Of a stretch of 64,000 bases of DNA, positions 11,798 through 23,329 are shown in pieces. Position 1 is the first letter of the stretch; the number at the start of each line of letters is the position of its first letter. Source of the DNA: Thelephora terrestris (taxonomy: Eukaryota; Basidiomycota; Agaricomycetes; Thelephorales; Thelephoraceae); assembly GCA_015956445.1 (NCBI GenBank), contig WIUZ02000013.1, positions 620,001 to 684,000 on the forward strand. The letters are read 5' to 3'. Under the pieces are notes generated by a model. It had not been told where the DNA came from and did no database searches. It worked only from the letters and a program-made list of their open reading frames with translations. The position numbers and the translations under genes were made by a program.

Positions 11798-13772
11798 TTG
11801 ACGCTTGGTATCGCCGTGGCCTCGGCAGTTCCGCCGCCATACCAACATACATGAGTCCGACTAGAAATTTGCTCTGGCCGATCCTTAGATGGGCTCATCC
11901 TGTTTTTAAAAGTTTGCCCTAATATTATCTGTGGTGTACATCCCCCAGTTGAGCGCCGCACCCCGTCTGTTCCTTTGTTATTTGTTATTCAACACGTAAC
12001 ACGTAAAGATCACAAAGTTGGAGCGCCTGCACGAGTCGTTCCGGTCACCGTTCAATTGCTCGATTTCCTTCCTTACCCTTCCGTGTTCTATCCGTGGCAC
12101 TCGGACGATCTCCAACCTTGCCGTGGTCGGGAAGGCTGGGGGCTACCACGCTGGTTGTGGCCATTTCGAGCACTTGGGCTTGTGGTTGTGACCTCATCAC
12201 CCCGTGAATTTTCGACCCATTTATGGCCCAGGCGGCGAGGGAAGGTCTCGTCGGTTCACTCCCCAAAAACTACTGCGCATGGGTCCACGCTTCCAAAAGA
12301 CCTGATCACGAGGCCTGGTCGATATACCACAGCGATGCACCCGTTCTCACTTGTGTGCTGAGTCCACCTATTGAAGGCCTAACGTGGACGGTTACAAACC
12401 GGTTTCTGGGCATCAGGTAGCATTGTTCCAATAGATCTCATATATCTTGGACTTCGAGATCCTACCGCCCCCCTATAGGGTACCCCGCCGCAGGCATGCA
12501 GTTGACGACGATGGGAGACCCTGTTCTGAATTCCCATGTTTAACGGTCTCCATTTTCCTCGCAATGATCGTTCTCGATATCGTATGAATGAGAGGAGGCC
12601 GACGTTATCACTGGGACCAGCTTGTTTCCGCTCACCTGAGCCAGCCCTAATTTACATTGGGCTCGTGCCCATCTTCCAGCTAAGAAAAAGGCCATCTCTA
12701 TACTAAGAATGTGATCTCCAGGAGAGGAGGATCAAAAAACCGCTTGCATGTAAAACAAGAGGATGTAGGACTGACTGTAAGTCTTGAATTTAAACAGGAA
12801 GATGCTTGCCCTCTGTGACGAGGAACTGGCGACCATTGATGAACCCAGGCGTGAGTGGTTTGTCGGGGGGAAGATGTGGGTCGGGGAAGCCTCCGATTAG
12901 GCATTGGGGTCTGTACCTAAAACCATTTTGGAGAGGATAGCTGGATGGTGGGTTGTATATACCACCAGACCCCTATCACCTCCGGGGTGCTGGGTGGTGT
13001 GTTCAGGCGAACACCACCGAGATATTGGACGAGGCTAAAAAAATGTATATCTTGATGAGAGTTTACAAGAAGACTTAGCAAAAGGCATGCTTGACAAAAC
13101 AGCACTTGCATTTCCTCGTGAAAGAGTTGGGAACAGTGAGAAACATCCTTGCTGGAATGAGGTAAATCATCTGAGGGAGGTGCAGTGTGATCTCCAAGTC
13201 AGTCTCTCTAGGAGTGTAATCCTATCAGAGGGCCGGTGATCCAAGTTGCGCCTGCTCAATCAGAGGGACAAAAAAGAATGTGTGAAGTAATTTCAACACA
13301 GGATACTGCATCTTGGTGTAATTGTATGTTCAGTGACGAGAATCCTGCATTACCTCGGGGGTAGTACCTTCTGGAGTGCAACCCAGACAGGGGCACAATA
13401 TTGTGAGCAAGTCAGGGCCGTCACCTGGTAACTTGGCATCAGCTGGATGGCTGGAGACAAAGGCCCCTTGTGTGTGGTGGGACGCATGATGTGAAAGAGG
13501 CTACTATGGTATCTAAGCAAGGGCCCTCAACTCTGTGCAGTCCATCTCATCATTGGGGGCACCCTGGGAAAAATTTAGAAATGTTGGGTTTTTTCTGGGT
13601 CAGAACTCAGAATTTATTGGAGCACACAAACAATGAAACATATACAGGTCTTTTCAGAGTCCAGAGCTTTAGAATTCTAAGACTTCAACCCAGCAGGTAA
13701 CAAGAGAAATGTGTTAAAATTGATTCCAGTACAAACAGGATCTCAGAAGAGAAATACATTGACAACCATTCT
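11798..13772. other. Intergenic, no gene recognised
   Basis: No supported coding sequence. About 13400-13440 (AGCAAGTCAGGGCCGTCACC) matches 51109-51140, and about 13230-13275 matches 9920-9955, so flanks of the trehalase/NLR unit recur here too. The right edge adjoins the 3' end of the NACHT-WD40 pseudogene. Confidence 0.4.
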
Positions 13773-14318
13773 TTACCTAGCCAATACATGACTAAAATCA
13801 AGAATCAATATCTCACTGGGCCCAAAACACATGAATAGGTGCTGATCATTCCACTGCACATCAACAGGCTCTCCAAAGGCCTTAGGCAGCTGAAAAACTA
13901 CCCTTCCATTGACAACATTCTGAACCTGGGACTGAATGAAGTCCCATAGCATAGTGCCATTAGGTGTCACAAACACATGACATATTGAAAAAGATCACAC
14001 AAGTTATTCAAGACATTGGTCTTATTCGTAATAATACAAAGCGAACAAAAGCACAAACTAGACGAGGAGGAAAGGATCTACTTTACAAACACAGTCCTGA
14101 TCCAACGGACAACGATGAGCGAAATGGAAAGGGTTATATACCGATCGAGGACAATAAGGATAATCCCGAGATACCGGATCCACCCAGCAGTCCCGACACC
14201 CCATAACATCATGTTCCAACCCATCAAACATATCTCTCCTCACTGAATCTAGACCTTCACGTACTAGATTGAACCCATACTGCTCCTGCAGACTTGCCAC
14301 TTCCAACTTCAGCCACAT

Positions 14319-14927
14319 TCAAACTTGGCGAGCCTTGCTTGATGGGCAACACCGCTGTCCAGAACGAGTCATCGGACTTTTGTGCAACCTCTTCGGTGTT
14401 CTCTCCACCATCTGAAGAACTGGAGCAGGACTCCAGGGGGGGATTGAGGGAGAGGAATGCCCTGATCCTGGCAGAGTCGGAGGGACGACGGGGGAAGACT
14501 GAGGGTGGTTGGTGCAGTAGGCACCTCGACATTGGTGTCTGAAATATTGGAAGAGAGATGTCTGGAAAGGCCCCCAATGTTCCAAGGCGAAGTGAGTAAA
14601 GTTGTCATTTAGACTATTCACAATCACGTACAGCAGATCCAATCGCTTCTCCAACTTAGCGATCCTATTTTCCCTCTCTCTCTCCATAGCGTCCAATAGA
14701 GGAGAGATGCCAGGAGCACGCATGACGGTGTGGTTGGGATCTTCGTAACCCACTTGGTCCCAGAATTGAGGGGGAGCATGGTGGGCGGTCAAGAAGTCCA
14801 CGGCGACCCTATTATTGTGAGCAATTTTGGTGGGCGTATCGTACAAGTGTTGTTCGACGTTGTAGGGAGTGTTGACCTCATAAGGAGAGGCAGAGACGAA
14901 AGGGGTAGTGGTGGCGTTGAGAGACAT
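14319..14927 (-). CDS. Coiled-coil hypothetical protein carried by element A
   Basis: Frame from ATG 14927 to the stop at 14319, 202 residues, starting MSLNATTTPFVSASPYEVN. A short heptad-like segment (ERERENRIAKLEKRLDLLY) lies around residues 75-95, and the C-terminal third is rich in proline and serine. A TATA-like stretch (TTATAAAAATA on the minus strand) lies about 150 bp upstream near 15080. Short introns in the 3' half cannot be excluded. I do not recognise the family. Its position inside an LTR-like element, with a second gene diverging from it, suggests cargo or an element-encoded accessory protein. Confidence 0.5.
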   Translation of the reverse strand: MSLNATTTPFVSASPYEVNTPYNVEQHLYDTPTKIAHNNRVAVDFLTAHHAPPQFWDQVGYEDPNHTVMRAPGISPLLDAMERERENRIAKLEKRLDLLYVIVNSLNDNFTHFALEHWGPFQTSLFQYFRHQCRGAYCTNHPQSSPVVPPTLPGSGHSSPSIPPWSPAPVLQMVERTPKRLHKSPMTRSGQRCCPSSKARQV

Positions 14928-15138
14928 AGTAGTAAAGGTTGAGAAGAGAGGTGTTGTTGCTAAAGAGGATTGGTGGGAGCAGAAAAGAGATGATGAGGGA
15001 AAAGACCAAGAAAGCCCATGCCCTAAATACGCCCAGATCAATGGAACGCTCAAAAAGGGGAACAACAGCACTCCATTATTTTTATAATCCCAAAAGGGAC
15101 AAACGAACCCTCAGCCCCAATCAATCCCATCAGTTCTG

Positions 15139-15300
15139 GGAGAAATCCCCACCGATCAGGAGAAATCCCCATCACTCTTCTAATGCCACTGTGAAACCTG
15201 AGAAATCCCCACTGATCATGAGAAATCCCATCACCTGTCTAATACCACCATGAAACCTGAGAAATCCCCATCGATCATAGGAAATCCCTATCGCTCTTCT
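15139..15300. repeat. Degenerate tandem repeats between the divergent genes of element A
   Basis: Five to six copies of GAGAAATCCCCAYYGATCA-like units, alternating with CTCTTCTAATGCCACTGTGA-like spacers, the whole repeating at roughly 55-60 bp. It lies between the two divergent promoters, so it could act as an enhancer; that is inference. Confidence 0.6.
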
Positions 15301-15455
15301 ATTGACTCATTCCCCATTGTTCCCATCGTGCTATGTATCATCAATCGTCCTAAGTCCTACTCCTCTGACTCATCCACCCTACCCTAAACTACGCACAGAC
15401 CATGTTGACTCTTGTTTGACTCGGTGTGGAATTACTAAGCATGTAGAGGATTGGG

Positions 15456-15462
15456 TATATAA
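15456..15462 (+). promoter_or_regulatory. TATA box, plus strand, element A
   Basis: TATATAA followed by a pyrimidine-rich initiator stretch and, about 75 bp later, CAATAAAC. This arrangement resembles the U3-R core of an LTR. It lies 149 bp before the ATG at 15611. Confidence 0.5.
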
Positions 15463-15610
15463 GGAAGAGCATTCGCTCCTTTCTTTTCCCCATTCTCAAT
15501 CTCTTCTGTACTCTCCTACCAACTGCTCAATAAACAAAGTAAGCTGAGGAATTCTCCTCTCACCTTACTCTTTATCTGACTCATTTAAGCAGGAATTCTC
15601 CTGCTAGTGT

Positions 15611-16234
15611 ATGTTCAGTGCTCCTAACCCCTTCCCCTCTACCAGTCCCGTTCAATGTCCGGTCATACCTGACGCTTGACGCTCTATCTGGGAGTATAAA
15701 CTCATCAGAAGCCTCCAAGTTAATAGAAACTCTGGTCTATTAGCTCACCATCCATACTATCGACCCTTTGCCGCACTCGACGCCGGAGTCACCACTCCCC
15801 CCTTCCTACTCGGAGCTGATCATCAGTTCCTCTGAAAGTCTGACTTTACTGAGAGCGTGCTAGCCACAGTCTACTTCAGTATCAGCCCAGCCTTCTACTT
15901 CCCCACTCCTCGTATTCACCTCACCACCAATGTTCACACTCATTGCCCAGCTATTATTGTTCTTTGGTGGGACATCCCAACTGACCTACCTTTCACTGTA
16001 ATAGAATACCTCAATAGCTTCAAACAACTTAGCGGTCAAGACTTCAAACCATTCATTCAACGCCTCGTTGAATTCTGTCAAGACTACAACTCACCCATTC
16101 ACCCTTATCAGTTCGAGTCACCACTCACCCTTGATATTCCTCCTCCTCTCGTTTCCACTCCAGGAACCCCCTTCGTCAAAACTCGCCCAGACACCCCATA
16201 CCCCGCTAATCCTCTAGCACCCCACAAACAGTAA
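15611..16234 (+). pseudogene. Second gene of element A, interrupted by two in-frame TGA codons
   Basis: One frame runs from ATG 15611 to TAA at 16232-16234 (207 codons) except for TGA codons near 15677 and 15830. The translated text (AHHPYYRPFAALDAGV, GVTTPPFLLGADHQFL, PTPRIHLTTNVHTHCPAII, FTVIEYLNSFKQLSGQDF) looks like real protein across both stops. TGA from CGA by C-to-T change is a likely cause. I do not recognise a family; a Gag-like role is possible but unproven. Confidence 0.5.
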
Positions 16235-18538
16235 GCAGGCCTTCAACCCTGACATTAGGGTGGGGTTTGCTTGGGGGTATGTTGGACAATTGGATAGGTG
16301 ATGATCCTGGAATTACAAAGTTCCACCCCTGGTATTGTGATTGGGGATAACAAGCCCAGACCCTTGGGCCATCTGTGACTAAGGACCCTAGATTATACAT
16401 GTACTCAATCTCTACTTCACCCAAAACTTCCCCTGTCATGATGGACCAAGCCTGGATATGCTTTGGACCCAGACAGAAGATTTTGGATCCATCCCCTGCC
16501 ATCCTAAGACTCTTGACTCCTCGCTTTGGTACCAGAATGAGTTCCTCTTCACTAGCACCATACATGTGGATGTTTTTCCTCACAACCCAAGCAAAGATTA
16601 ACCTGCCATTGACAAAGTGACCATCTCTTTTGCTGTCACCTGTAGCTGGAGTTTGGAAGGACATCTTGCAGAGGCCAGTTGAGATATCACAGATCCTCAC
16701 TGTCCCATCTGAATCACTTGTGATAGTGATCCCATCTTTTGCTTGCATAGTGGTGTGCACAACTTCATTTGGAGTGGAGGATGTAGGATCCGGATTGGTT
16801 TCAACTGACTTCGTTGATAAAGTACCAATCTTCCAGAATTTGACTGAGTAATCTCCAGATGCTGATGTGAGAGAGGATGGAGAGTAGAATGCAAGGGCAG
16901 TGATCTGACCAGTGTGTCCAATGAACGTCTCAATGGGATGAGGGTCTGAGCTTGTAATGTCCCAAACATAGGCAGTTGTATGAACAGCTGCAGCAATGAG
17001 CCTGCCGTCAGGGGAGAAACAGCAGAATTCAGGAGTGCCATCAGTTGTATTAATTTTTTTAATCTCTGCTCTTGATTCAATAGCTTGAACTGTGATGGCT
17101 CCTTTGTTGCATAGAGCGAGCTGTTTACCATCCAAGGAGAAAGCAAAGTGATCACCACATATGATGGTCCAATCTGGCAACCATTGGTGTCCCAATTCGG
17201 AACTGTCTTATTGTCAAGTCTGCCTACAATCTGTTGGAGATGTGTTGGAGAGAACATAACTTGGTACACCCAGGCCTGTTGCTCTATGACACAGTGGCAC
17301 TTCCCTGTTGAAATGTTCCACAGGTGAATTGCGCCATCAGAAGACCCTGAGGCAATGGTGGCAGAGTCTGCTGAGATGGAAACACTGCGAACCCAGTTTT
17401 GGTGACCAGAGAAGTCCTTGACAGTTCCACCAGTCTGTATATCCCAAAGCTTGACAATGCTGTCATCACCTCCAGATGCAAGCAGTTTCCCATCTGATGA
17501 GAAGGTGACAGAGTGAACCCCTTTAGCATGTCCAGAAAGGGTGGCTGTGCAGCTACCAGTGATTGCATCCAGGATGAGAATGTTTCCGGATTTCAAGCCA
17601 ACTGCAATAGTGGCATTCCAGTGTGAGATAGTCAATGGTGTGGAGCTAAGAGGAACTGTGTGGGAACATTTTCCCCATTCAGCTTGAAGTCCCTTGACCA
17701 CCCTGACTTCTTTTGACACCCCCACACTATTATATTCACAGAGCCATGATAAAGGGGGACCACCAAAGAGGAGGGCATGATGGTATATCAGAGAAGGGGC
17801 ATCATGGATTGTTTCATAGTGTTTTTAGAAGAAAACACTGGGTGTCATTGGTCCACTTGCATGGAACTCCCACCTGAATGTCTATCAAAACAAATTCCTG
17901 TGCATGGTTTATGTCAGGCCGACGCGACCTCTACAGTTCAATAGCACTCTTGCTATCCAAACCTATCACACTCAGGGGTCAAACACACAGTTATAACCCT
18001 GTTGCAAACCCAGGGATATCAGAAGTCTCTTCACGGACTAGATTGGAGAAGAGGAGAAAGAAGGAGACAAGGGTCTTCAGGCACTCTTGCTCTAAGCACA
18101 CAGCAGTAGAGGTCATGGAGAGTCTGATGATAACAAATCTAAGGAGTACAGGCTAAACTACTCTGAGTATATATACTACTTAGATTTGTGACGTGACAGT
18201 GACATGTAACTACACTATGGATACAAACACAGACAAACATGGTCCGTGCGCAGCACTGCATGGTCTGTGCGTTACGTGGTGACTAATGCTACAAATTATC
18301 AGCTGATAAACGAAAGTGTGGCGGCCAATAGCAATTTGAGAGCATTACAAAGCAGTTACAAAGCATGACGTATCCTGAGAATGTTCGGAAGGAATGTGGG
18401 TATGGCTGACTAACAGCCAATGGCAAAAGGGGAGCATATGACTAAGGATAGGGGCATATGATGTCATGTGGGTCATGCGCAGTAAACAATAGAAAAGATG
18501 ACTCAACTCCTGAGTCGTGGAAGGGGCGTGGCATTTGG

Positions 18539-18546
18539 TATATAAC
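18539..18546 (+). promoter_or_regulatory. TATA box of the element B gene
   Basis: TATATAAC, 66 bp upstream of ATG 18605, in a spacing typical of a strong fungal promoter with a short leader. Confidence 0.6.
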
Positions 18547-18604
18547 CAAAGGGGGTTGGATGACTGGTCTTCCAACAAACCCACCTTTGTTACACACAAC
18601 CAAC

Positions 18605-19857
18605 ATGCCTCGTGCTCAAACTCGTATTCCTACTCGTCGCTCTACTTCCAACTCTCCTGTTCAGGAGACCAACTTTAACATCGACCGCTTTACCCATGCT
18701 CGTGATAATAGGGCTCGTCCCTATCCTACTTTGGGGAGTGTCTTGGACCGTTCCGCCACCGCCGACCCTCAGGAAGGGTTTACTGACTTAGGTGGGGGGT
18801 CTGGTTGTGCATTCCGATTTAGGAAAGCGAACTAACTCCTTTTAGGATTCAGGGATTTCATCCAAGCTTCTTGGAGGGTGTCTCGGCGCAAGTTGGCGCG
18901 TATCGAGACTAATCCTTATACGGCCGAACTCTTGGGTCGTGGTGTTGAGTTCGTTACCGAGGCGAAAGAAACTTTCAACTCAGTCCTCGACGCCAGCGTT
19001 GTTCATACGAGCAACGTCGGTGTTATGTTGATGGACGAGATTGCTCATGTCAATGAGCGAGTTGATGGTCGCCGCAAAGAGATCGAGAAGTTGGAGAAGG
19101 AATTCCTTGGATGTCACGAGGGCATCTTGAAGATCGAAGATGAGCAAGAACAGCAGGGTATGGCGATTGACAGGTTGAAGGTAAATGTGGGGTCGGGAGA
19201 TATTGACTTTTCTAACCAAACATTTCCTTTAGGGAGAAGTGATCACATTGAAGGACTTGGTCCGAAGTCTGGTTGCCAAGACCGGAGAATTGGAGGACGA
19301 CAAGGTAAGGGGTAGGGGTTGAAGGTTTTTAATATCTTCTAACCCTATTCCTTTAGGTCCGCCTCACTCGTCGTGTCTCCGAGTTGACTGGAGAAGTCCG
19401 TGATCTTCAGAGGAGGTGCAACGAGCCAGAGGTTCGAGTGGAAGAAGAGGAGTTGCCGATTCCGGAGCGGGCCGAGTCTCCGCCTACTCGTCTTGTGGTC
19501 CAGTACGAAAATAGGTTGGTTCCTATCGATGATGAAGTCGTTGAGATTCAGGAGGAGGAGTTCTACAGGAATGTCAGAGTTGTTTGTAGGGACACTCCCG
19601 TTCCTCGTAGAAGAATGACTCCCCTGATCACGGTTACGGATATGACTTTGCCGAGGAACCGGTGGCCGGCTTTGGAGTTCGATCCGTATGCCGAGTTCGT
19701 TCCTGACTCAGAACCGAACTCTGATACTGAACTTCCAGATTACGCGGACCTGTCGGACGTGGATCCGAGTGAAATTCGTGAGCAGAACTGGGCGAATGAG
19801 GAGTTGGTGAGGACGGCCTTGGAGGCAATACAAAGGATACGCAGAGATATTGATTAG
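18605..19857 (+). CDS. Coiled-coil protein gene carried by element B
   Basis: Four exons, 18605-18791, 18846-19180, 19233-19304 and 19357-19857, join in frame to 364 residues. All three introns (52-54 nt) end in CTTTTAG or CCTTTAG with CTAAC-type branch sites; the first donor (GTGGGG) is weak. The protein starts with a basic, serine-rich segment (MPRAQTRIPTRRSTSNSPV). About residues 120-215 form a long heptad region (RKEIEKLEKEFLG, LKDLVRSLVAKTGELEDDK, VSELTGEVRDLQRR), and the C-terminus is acidic (DSEPNSDTELPDYADLSD). No enzyme motif was seen. The frame is intact although the host gene around it is dead, which suggests recent arrival or selection on the element. Function unknown. Confidence 0.72.
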
Positions 19858-22800
19858 ATAACTCTTTTGTATTGTGGCTCCTGGAATCTATCTTCTTTCT
19901 TGTCTTATTGCGTATGATCCATGAGTCGTTAAGCATAATGGTTTTCGTAAGTCCAATCCAAGGGTCAGATTAATAAGCCGGTTGACTTCTGCAAGAGGTC
20001 AACACGCGACACTTATTAATACATCCCTTGTTGTCGGTAGCCTGAATATCTACTAGTCGTCCAGGGGCAACGGAGGGCCAGGTAGGGGGAATCTTCGTAT
20101 GAAGGTTCGCCGGTACATGTTCACGTATTATACCTCAGGTCTTCTGGGGTATCTTGACTAGTAGCACGTTCCACGTATTGGACTTTGAATCGTTAGGCAT
20201 AGGGCATATGGCATAATAAACAGTTTACCGCCGTGTTTAGGGCAGGGCACCAACTGACTTAGTGGTGATGAGGCGTTTAAATAAAGGAAATAAAAGGGGG
20301 TAAACGGCGAAATCATCACAGTTTATATAACACTCACCAGAGTATACCATTGCTCAACATCATTCATGGCATAAACCCCAGCTCCAAGATTTTTTGTCAG
20401 ACCAAGGACCTCAATCCAATACAAGAGACTTGTTGTAAAGAATCCATCAATTGCCTCCTGTACCTCTTTGGTATATGGACTGTTTCCAGGAACTCCAAGA
20501 AGGTGTTTTGACCAAAAATGGCATGCATATTCCAGAGCATTTCCAATGTGTTTTTCTTGGCAAGCAGAGAGATCTTCAACATCACTGAGACCAACACAAG
20601 AACCCAGACCACAGATATTCTCCTTCAACCTTTCCCTCATCAACCTCAAACATGAAAGGAAGATTTTTGCATGATGAACTGCTGGATCTATGAAAACCCA
20701 TTTTGCTTTGCATCACTTAGGGTCCATAAGAAAATCAGGGAATGACTTGTGGAAGGTGCGTATTGGACCATCTGCTTCCTCTGGTACAAGAAAAAGGGAA
20801 TGCAGATGATTGAGGGTGGTGGAAATGTCAGATACTCCAAGAAGGTCTGAGAGCGATGTTATTGAAAGAGGGTTCAACACAAGCAAAACTGCTCCAACAA
20901 CAGTCCTGAAACAAGAATATATCTCCTCTTTATCCTCATCATCCACAGCCACATCATCCACTGCTTGCTCAATAATCTGGGTATACAAGTGGTCAATCCC
21001 CCTTCCCTCCTGAGCAGTGCTTTGTGGGAATGTGATGACCAGTTCCAGTTGCTTTGGGGGTGTTCGACTTTTGGAAGCCACATACTTCATAACTGTTGCA
21101 GCGTAGATAAAGAACCCTCCTGCTTTTGTGCAAAGAATGTCAAGATGAGATGGATTTGGCCAATCTTGTGCAAAGTTACAATCAACCCGGGTTTTAGCAA
21201 TCTGAGTTTACTGGCTCCTAAAGAACAGCCTGATATCACCATCTACTGAAGAGGGTTCAACGCCATGCAGCCTGGGCACTTCTGTGATTGGTTGAAGTGA
21301 TTCTAGACGGAACCCCAATCGGATTGGAGGTTCAGGATGACCGGTAATGAAGAGCTTGACAGTGGGGATCTTGTTCATGTAGTGGGAGAGAACAGAAAGG
21401 ATGGCAGAGGCAGGTTCATCATCCTTGCATTCATCAAGGGCATCAATGATGATGAGAGTGGAGATTTGGGTTTCTTTGAGGGGGCCAACAATGGCTTTCT
21501 CCAACTGTGAATGGAAAGATTTGTGCCCAATGTCAGGATCAGCTCTCAGGACTTGAAGCAGTTGCTGTTGAAAGGAGGGGTACCGGTATGCAAGCTGAAA
21601 GGCAAGAGTTAGAAAGATTGCTTGGATGTTGCTCCTGTTCTCAGAATCTCGAGAACAGAAGAAGCTTGCACCAAGCTTCCCTTCTGCAAAGGCAATCTCT
21701 GCAAAGGTCTGGGCAATGGTAGACTTGCCAGTTCCTGCCAGGCTGTTGAACCAGAAGATGGGTTGGCTTTGATTGTCCTCCAGCCAATCTCCCAATTGTA
21801 GGAGAATGTCACTCCTTGTGCCCCCAAGACAACCCTGCCTGTTCGCAGAAGAGTGTCCAGCATCAGCGGTGTGTCGCATGTTGTTCAGGAGGTTCAGATC
21901 CACATTTTCCTACTTCCAGGTTATATATAGGGTCGGCAAGAAGGATGTGATGCTCACAATAAGCTGACAACTCTTGTAATAGATGTCTTGTTGCAACAAA
22001 GTCTGAAACACGCATCTATGGCAACTGAATTTATTCAGTTCACGAACCTGGTAGTCCATCACTGCATCTCGGACATCTCCAACCACACCCACAAGTCTAT
22101 CTGCATTCTCAACATTGTTGAAAAACCCCTCAACTTTTCCTTGCTTCTTCAATGGATCCAGTTCTTGAAGAACCTTGTTCAGCTTCCTAATGATCAGTGA
22201 TTGTCAGATTCAGATCTCAACCTTACAGAGAGTTGGCTTACTCTTCCAGTTGTTCTCTTCTTTCTCACTCTTTGGCATCACCATCAGGACCAGGTCCACA
22301 GAGTTGTCCGGCAAGTGCCTTGACCCGTGGTGCCAGTGTTTCTATGTCTCGCAGATTTGCATTTGTATGCTGGCAAATCCATCAGCGTTGCATGTTGGGC
22401 ACACAAGAGACGGGGCATACCTCGCAATTCTCAAGGATAAAGCAGAGACCTCCTGCAACTGACTTGAGGGGGCCGAAGGCATCTGCGATGTCTCTCACCC
22501 CACAGAGAATCAATTTGGCTGTGGCAGACGCGGTGGACTTCCAGTCTGATTTTTTCTCGCCTGTAACAGTGCCCGGTTCGGTGGCGACCCTGTGTTGAAG
22601 ATCTTTTGGTGCGTGATCAGAAACGGGAGCAGGATCTGCATTGTTCACGGAAATGAGAGACTGCAGCGGGGATATCGAAATCCACATACCGTTGGATTTT
22701 GCATTGTCCGGAATTGCGGTGTCTGATAAGGCTTGCTCGACCTTTCCACTGTGTCCAGTTTCTGCCACAGTTTCGACGCCTGGGCGTGGATACGAATGTT

Positions 22801-22995
22801 GAAGATGGTCGATTTTGTTTTCAATAGCATCGTTCTCTCCCTCCCCTTCTTTGTTGTTCTTGCTTTCATGTGTGGGCACAGGCTCCGATCCATCTTGTCG
22901 CGCAGGGCAGTCAGTCAAACGGACATGTTCGTCAACCGTACCTGGTCTGCTGCTCTCAAGATCGCGGCCGCTGCCCCCTACAAAGGGGGACTCTG

Positions 22996-23329
22996 TGTTG
23001 AGCAGGTAGAGTATAATACTATACTACTACATGGGTACTCTAATCCTTACCTGAAGGGGAGAGGCTTATAGTTGCTAGTGGGGGAGAGAAAGAGAGAAGC
23101 AATTGATTGATCTATCTACACATGTGGGGTATATATATCTATCTACTCTATTGACGTCACAACTATACAGCGTGACTGATGCAAGGTCCGTGCAGCGGCT
23201 TTAAGGCACACGCGCGTCATACCAATCGATCGGATCACTGATGTGATACCGCTCCTTCGGGTCACTTATTGAGCGCTCTCTGGCATCGGCTCTCGCACAA
23301 AGCGGTGGAGTCAGTTGACCCGTTGCCGG
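22996..23329 (-). repeat. Copia left LTR, major part (3' LTR of the element)
   Basis: 334 bp matching 46675-47008. It breaks at CCGG, where the gypsy LTR begins. It contains a TATATATA stretch and a TGACGTCA palindrome (in ATTGACGTCACAAC). Confidence 0.9.

Larger units (their letters stand above)
13965..16254. mobile_element. Element A: 2290-bp TG..CA insertion, 5-bp target duplication TTAGG
   Basis: The element starts TGTCAC and ends CTGACA, so the termini are inverted TGTCA/TGACA. It is bounded by TTAGG at 13960-13964 and 16255-16259. Removing it together with one TTAGG joins the WD40 coding sequence. TG..CA ends plus a 5-bp duplication fit an LTR-type integrase product. No internal direct repeat of the ends was seen, so it is either a very long solo LTR or a non-autonomous element. 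It carries two divergent genes. Confidence 0.72.
17912..20320. mobile_element. Element B: 2409-bp TG..CA insertion inside an intron, target duplication GTTTA
   Basis: Starts TGTCAGGCCGACG and ends ATCATCACA, flanked by GTTTA at 17907-17911 and 20321-20325. Taking out the element and one GTTTA leaves exactly 50 nt between a GTGAGT donor and an ATTCAG acceptor on the minus strand, a normal fungal intron that joins the NACHT and WD40 parts in frame. As with element A, the ends fit an LTR-type integration and no internal LTR pair is evident. On its minus-strand reading, element A also starts TGTCAGG, and both elements then have a coiled-coil gene in the same orientation. Confidence 0.75.
13773..22995 (-). 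pseudogene. NACHT-WD40 NLR-like gene, disabled and split by two insertions
   Basis: Read right to left. The N-terminal region at 22918-22382 contains SATAKLILCGVRD and LKSVAGGLCFILENCE. Short exons follow at about 22355-21912. The NACHT ATPase lies at 21903-21208 (Walker A SLAGTGKST, Walker B IIIDALDEC), a winged-helix-like part at about 21200-20323, WD40 repeats at about 17880-16255, and the last piece, ending in TAA, at 13964-13773. Defects are TGA at 22265-22267, TAA at 21208-21210, TGA at 20713-20715, a one-base deletion near 17190 and a one-base insertion near 17815. Introns are still recognisable. Element A (13965-16254) interrupts the WD40 exon and element B (17912-20320) an intron. 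The 5' side ends at the copia LTR, which probably removed the promoter. Intact relatives are thought to sense ligands through WD40 propellers; this copy cannot be expressed as one protein. Confidence 0.87.

Noticed and set aside
12045-12420. Short frames on both strands downstream of the MBOAT gene
   Set aside because: Below any useful length, no motif and no splice-supported extension.
18345-18599. Minus-strand frame upstream of the element B gene
   Set aside because: Overlaps the TATA box and leader of the plus-strand gene; no recognisable protein features.
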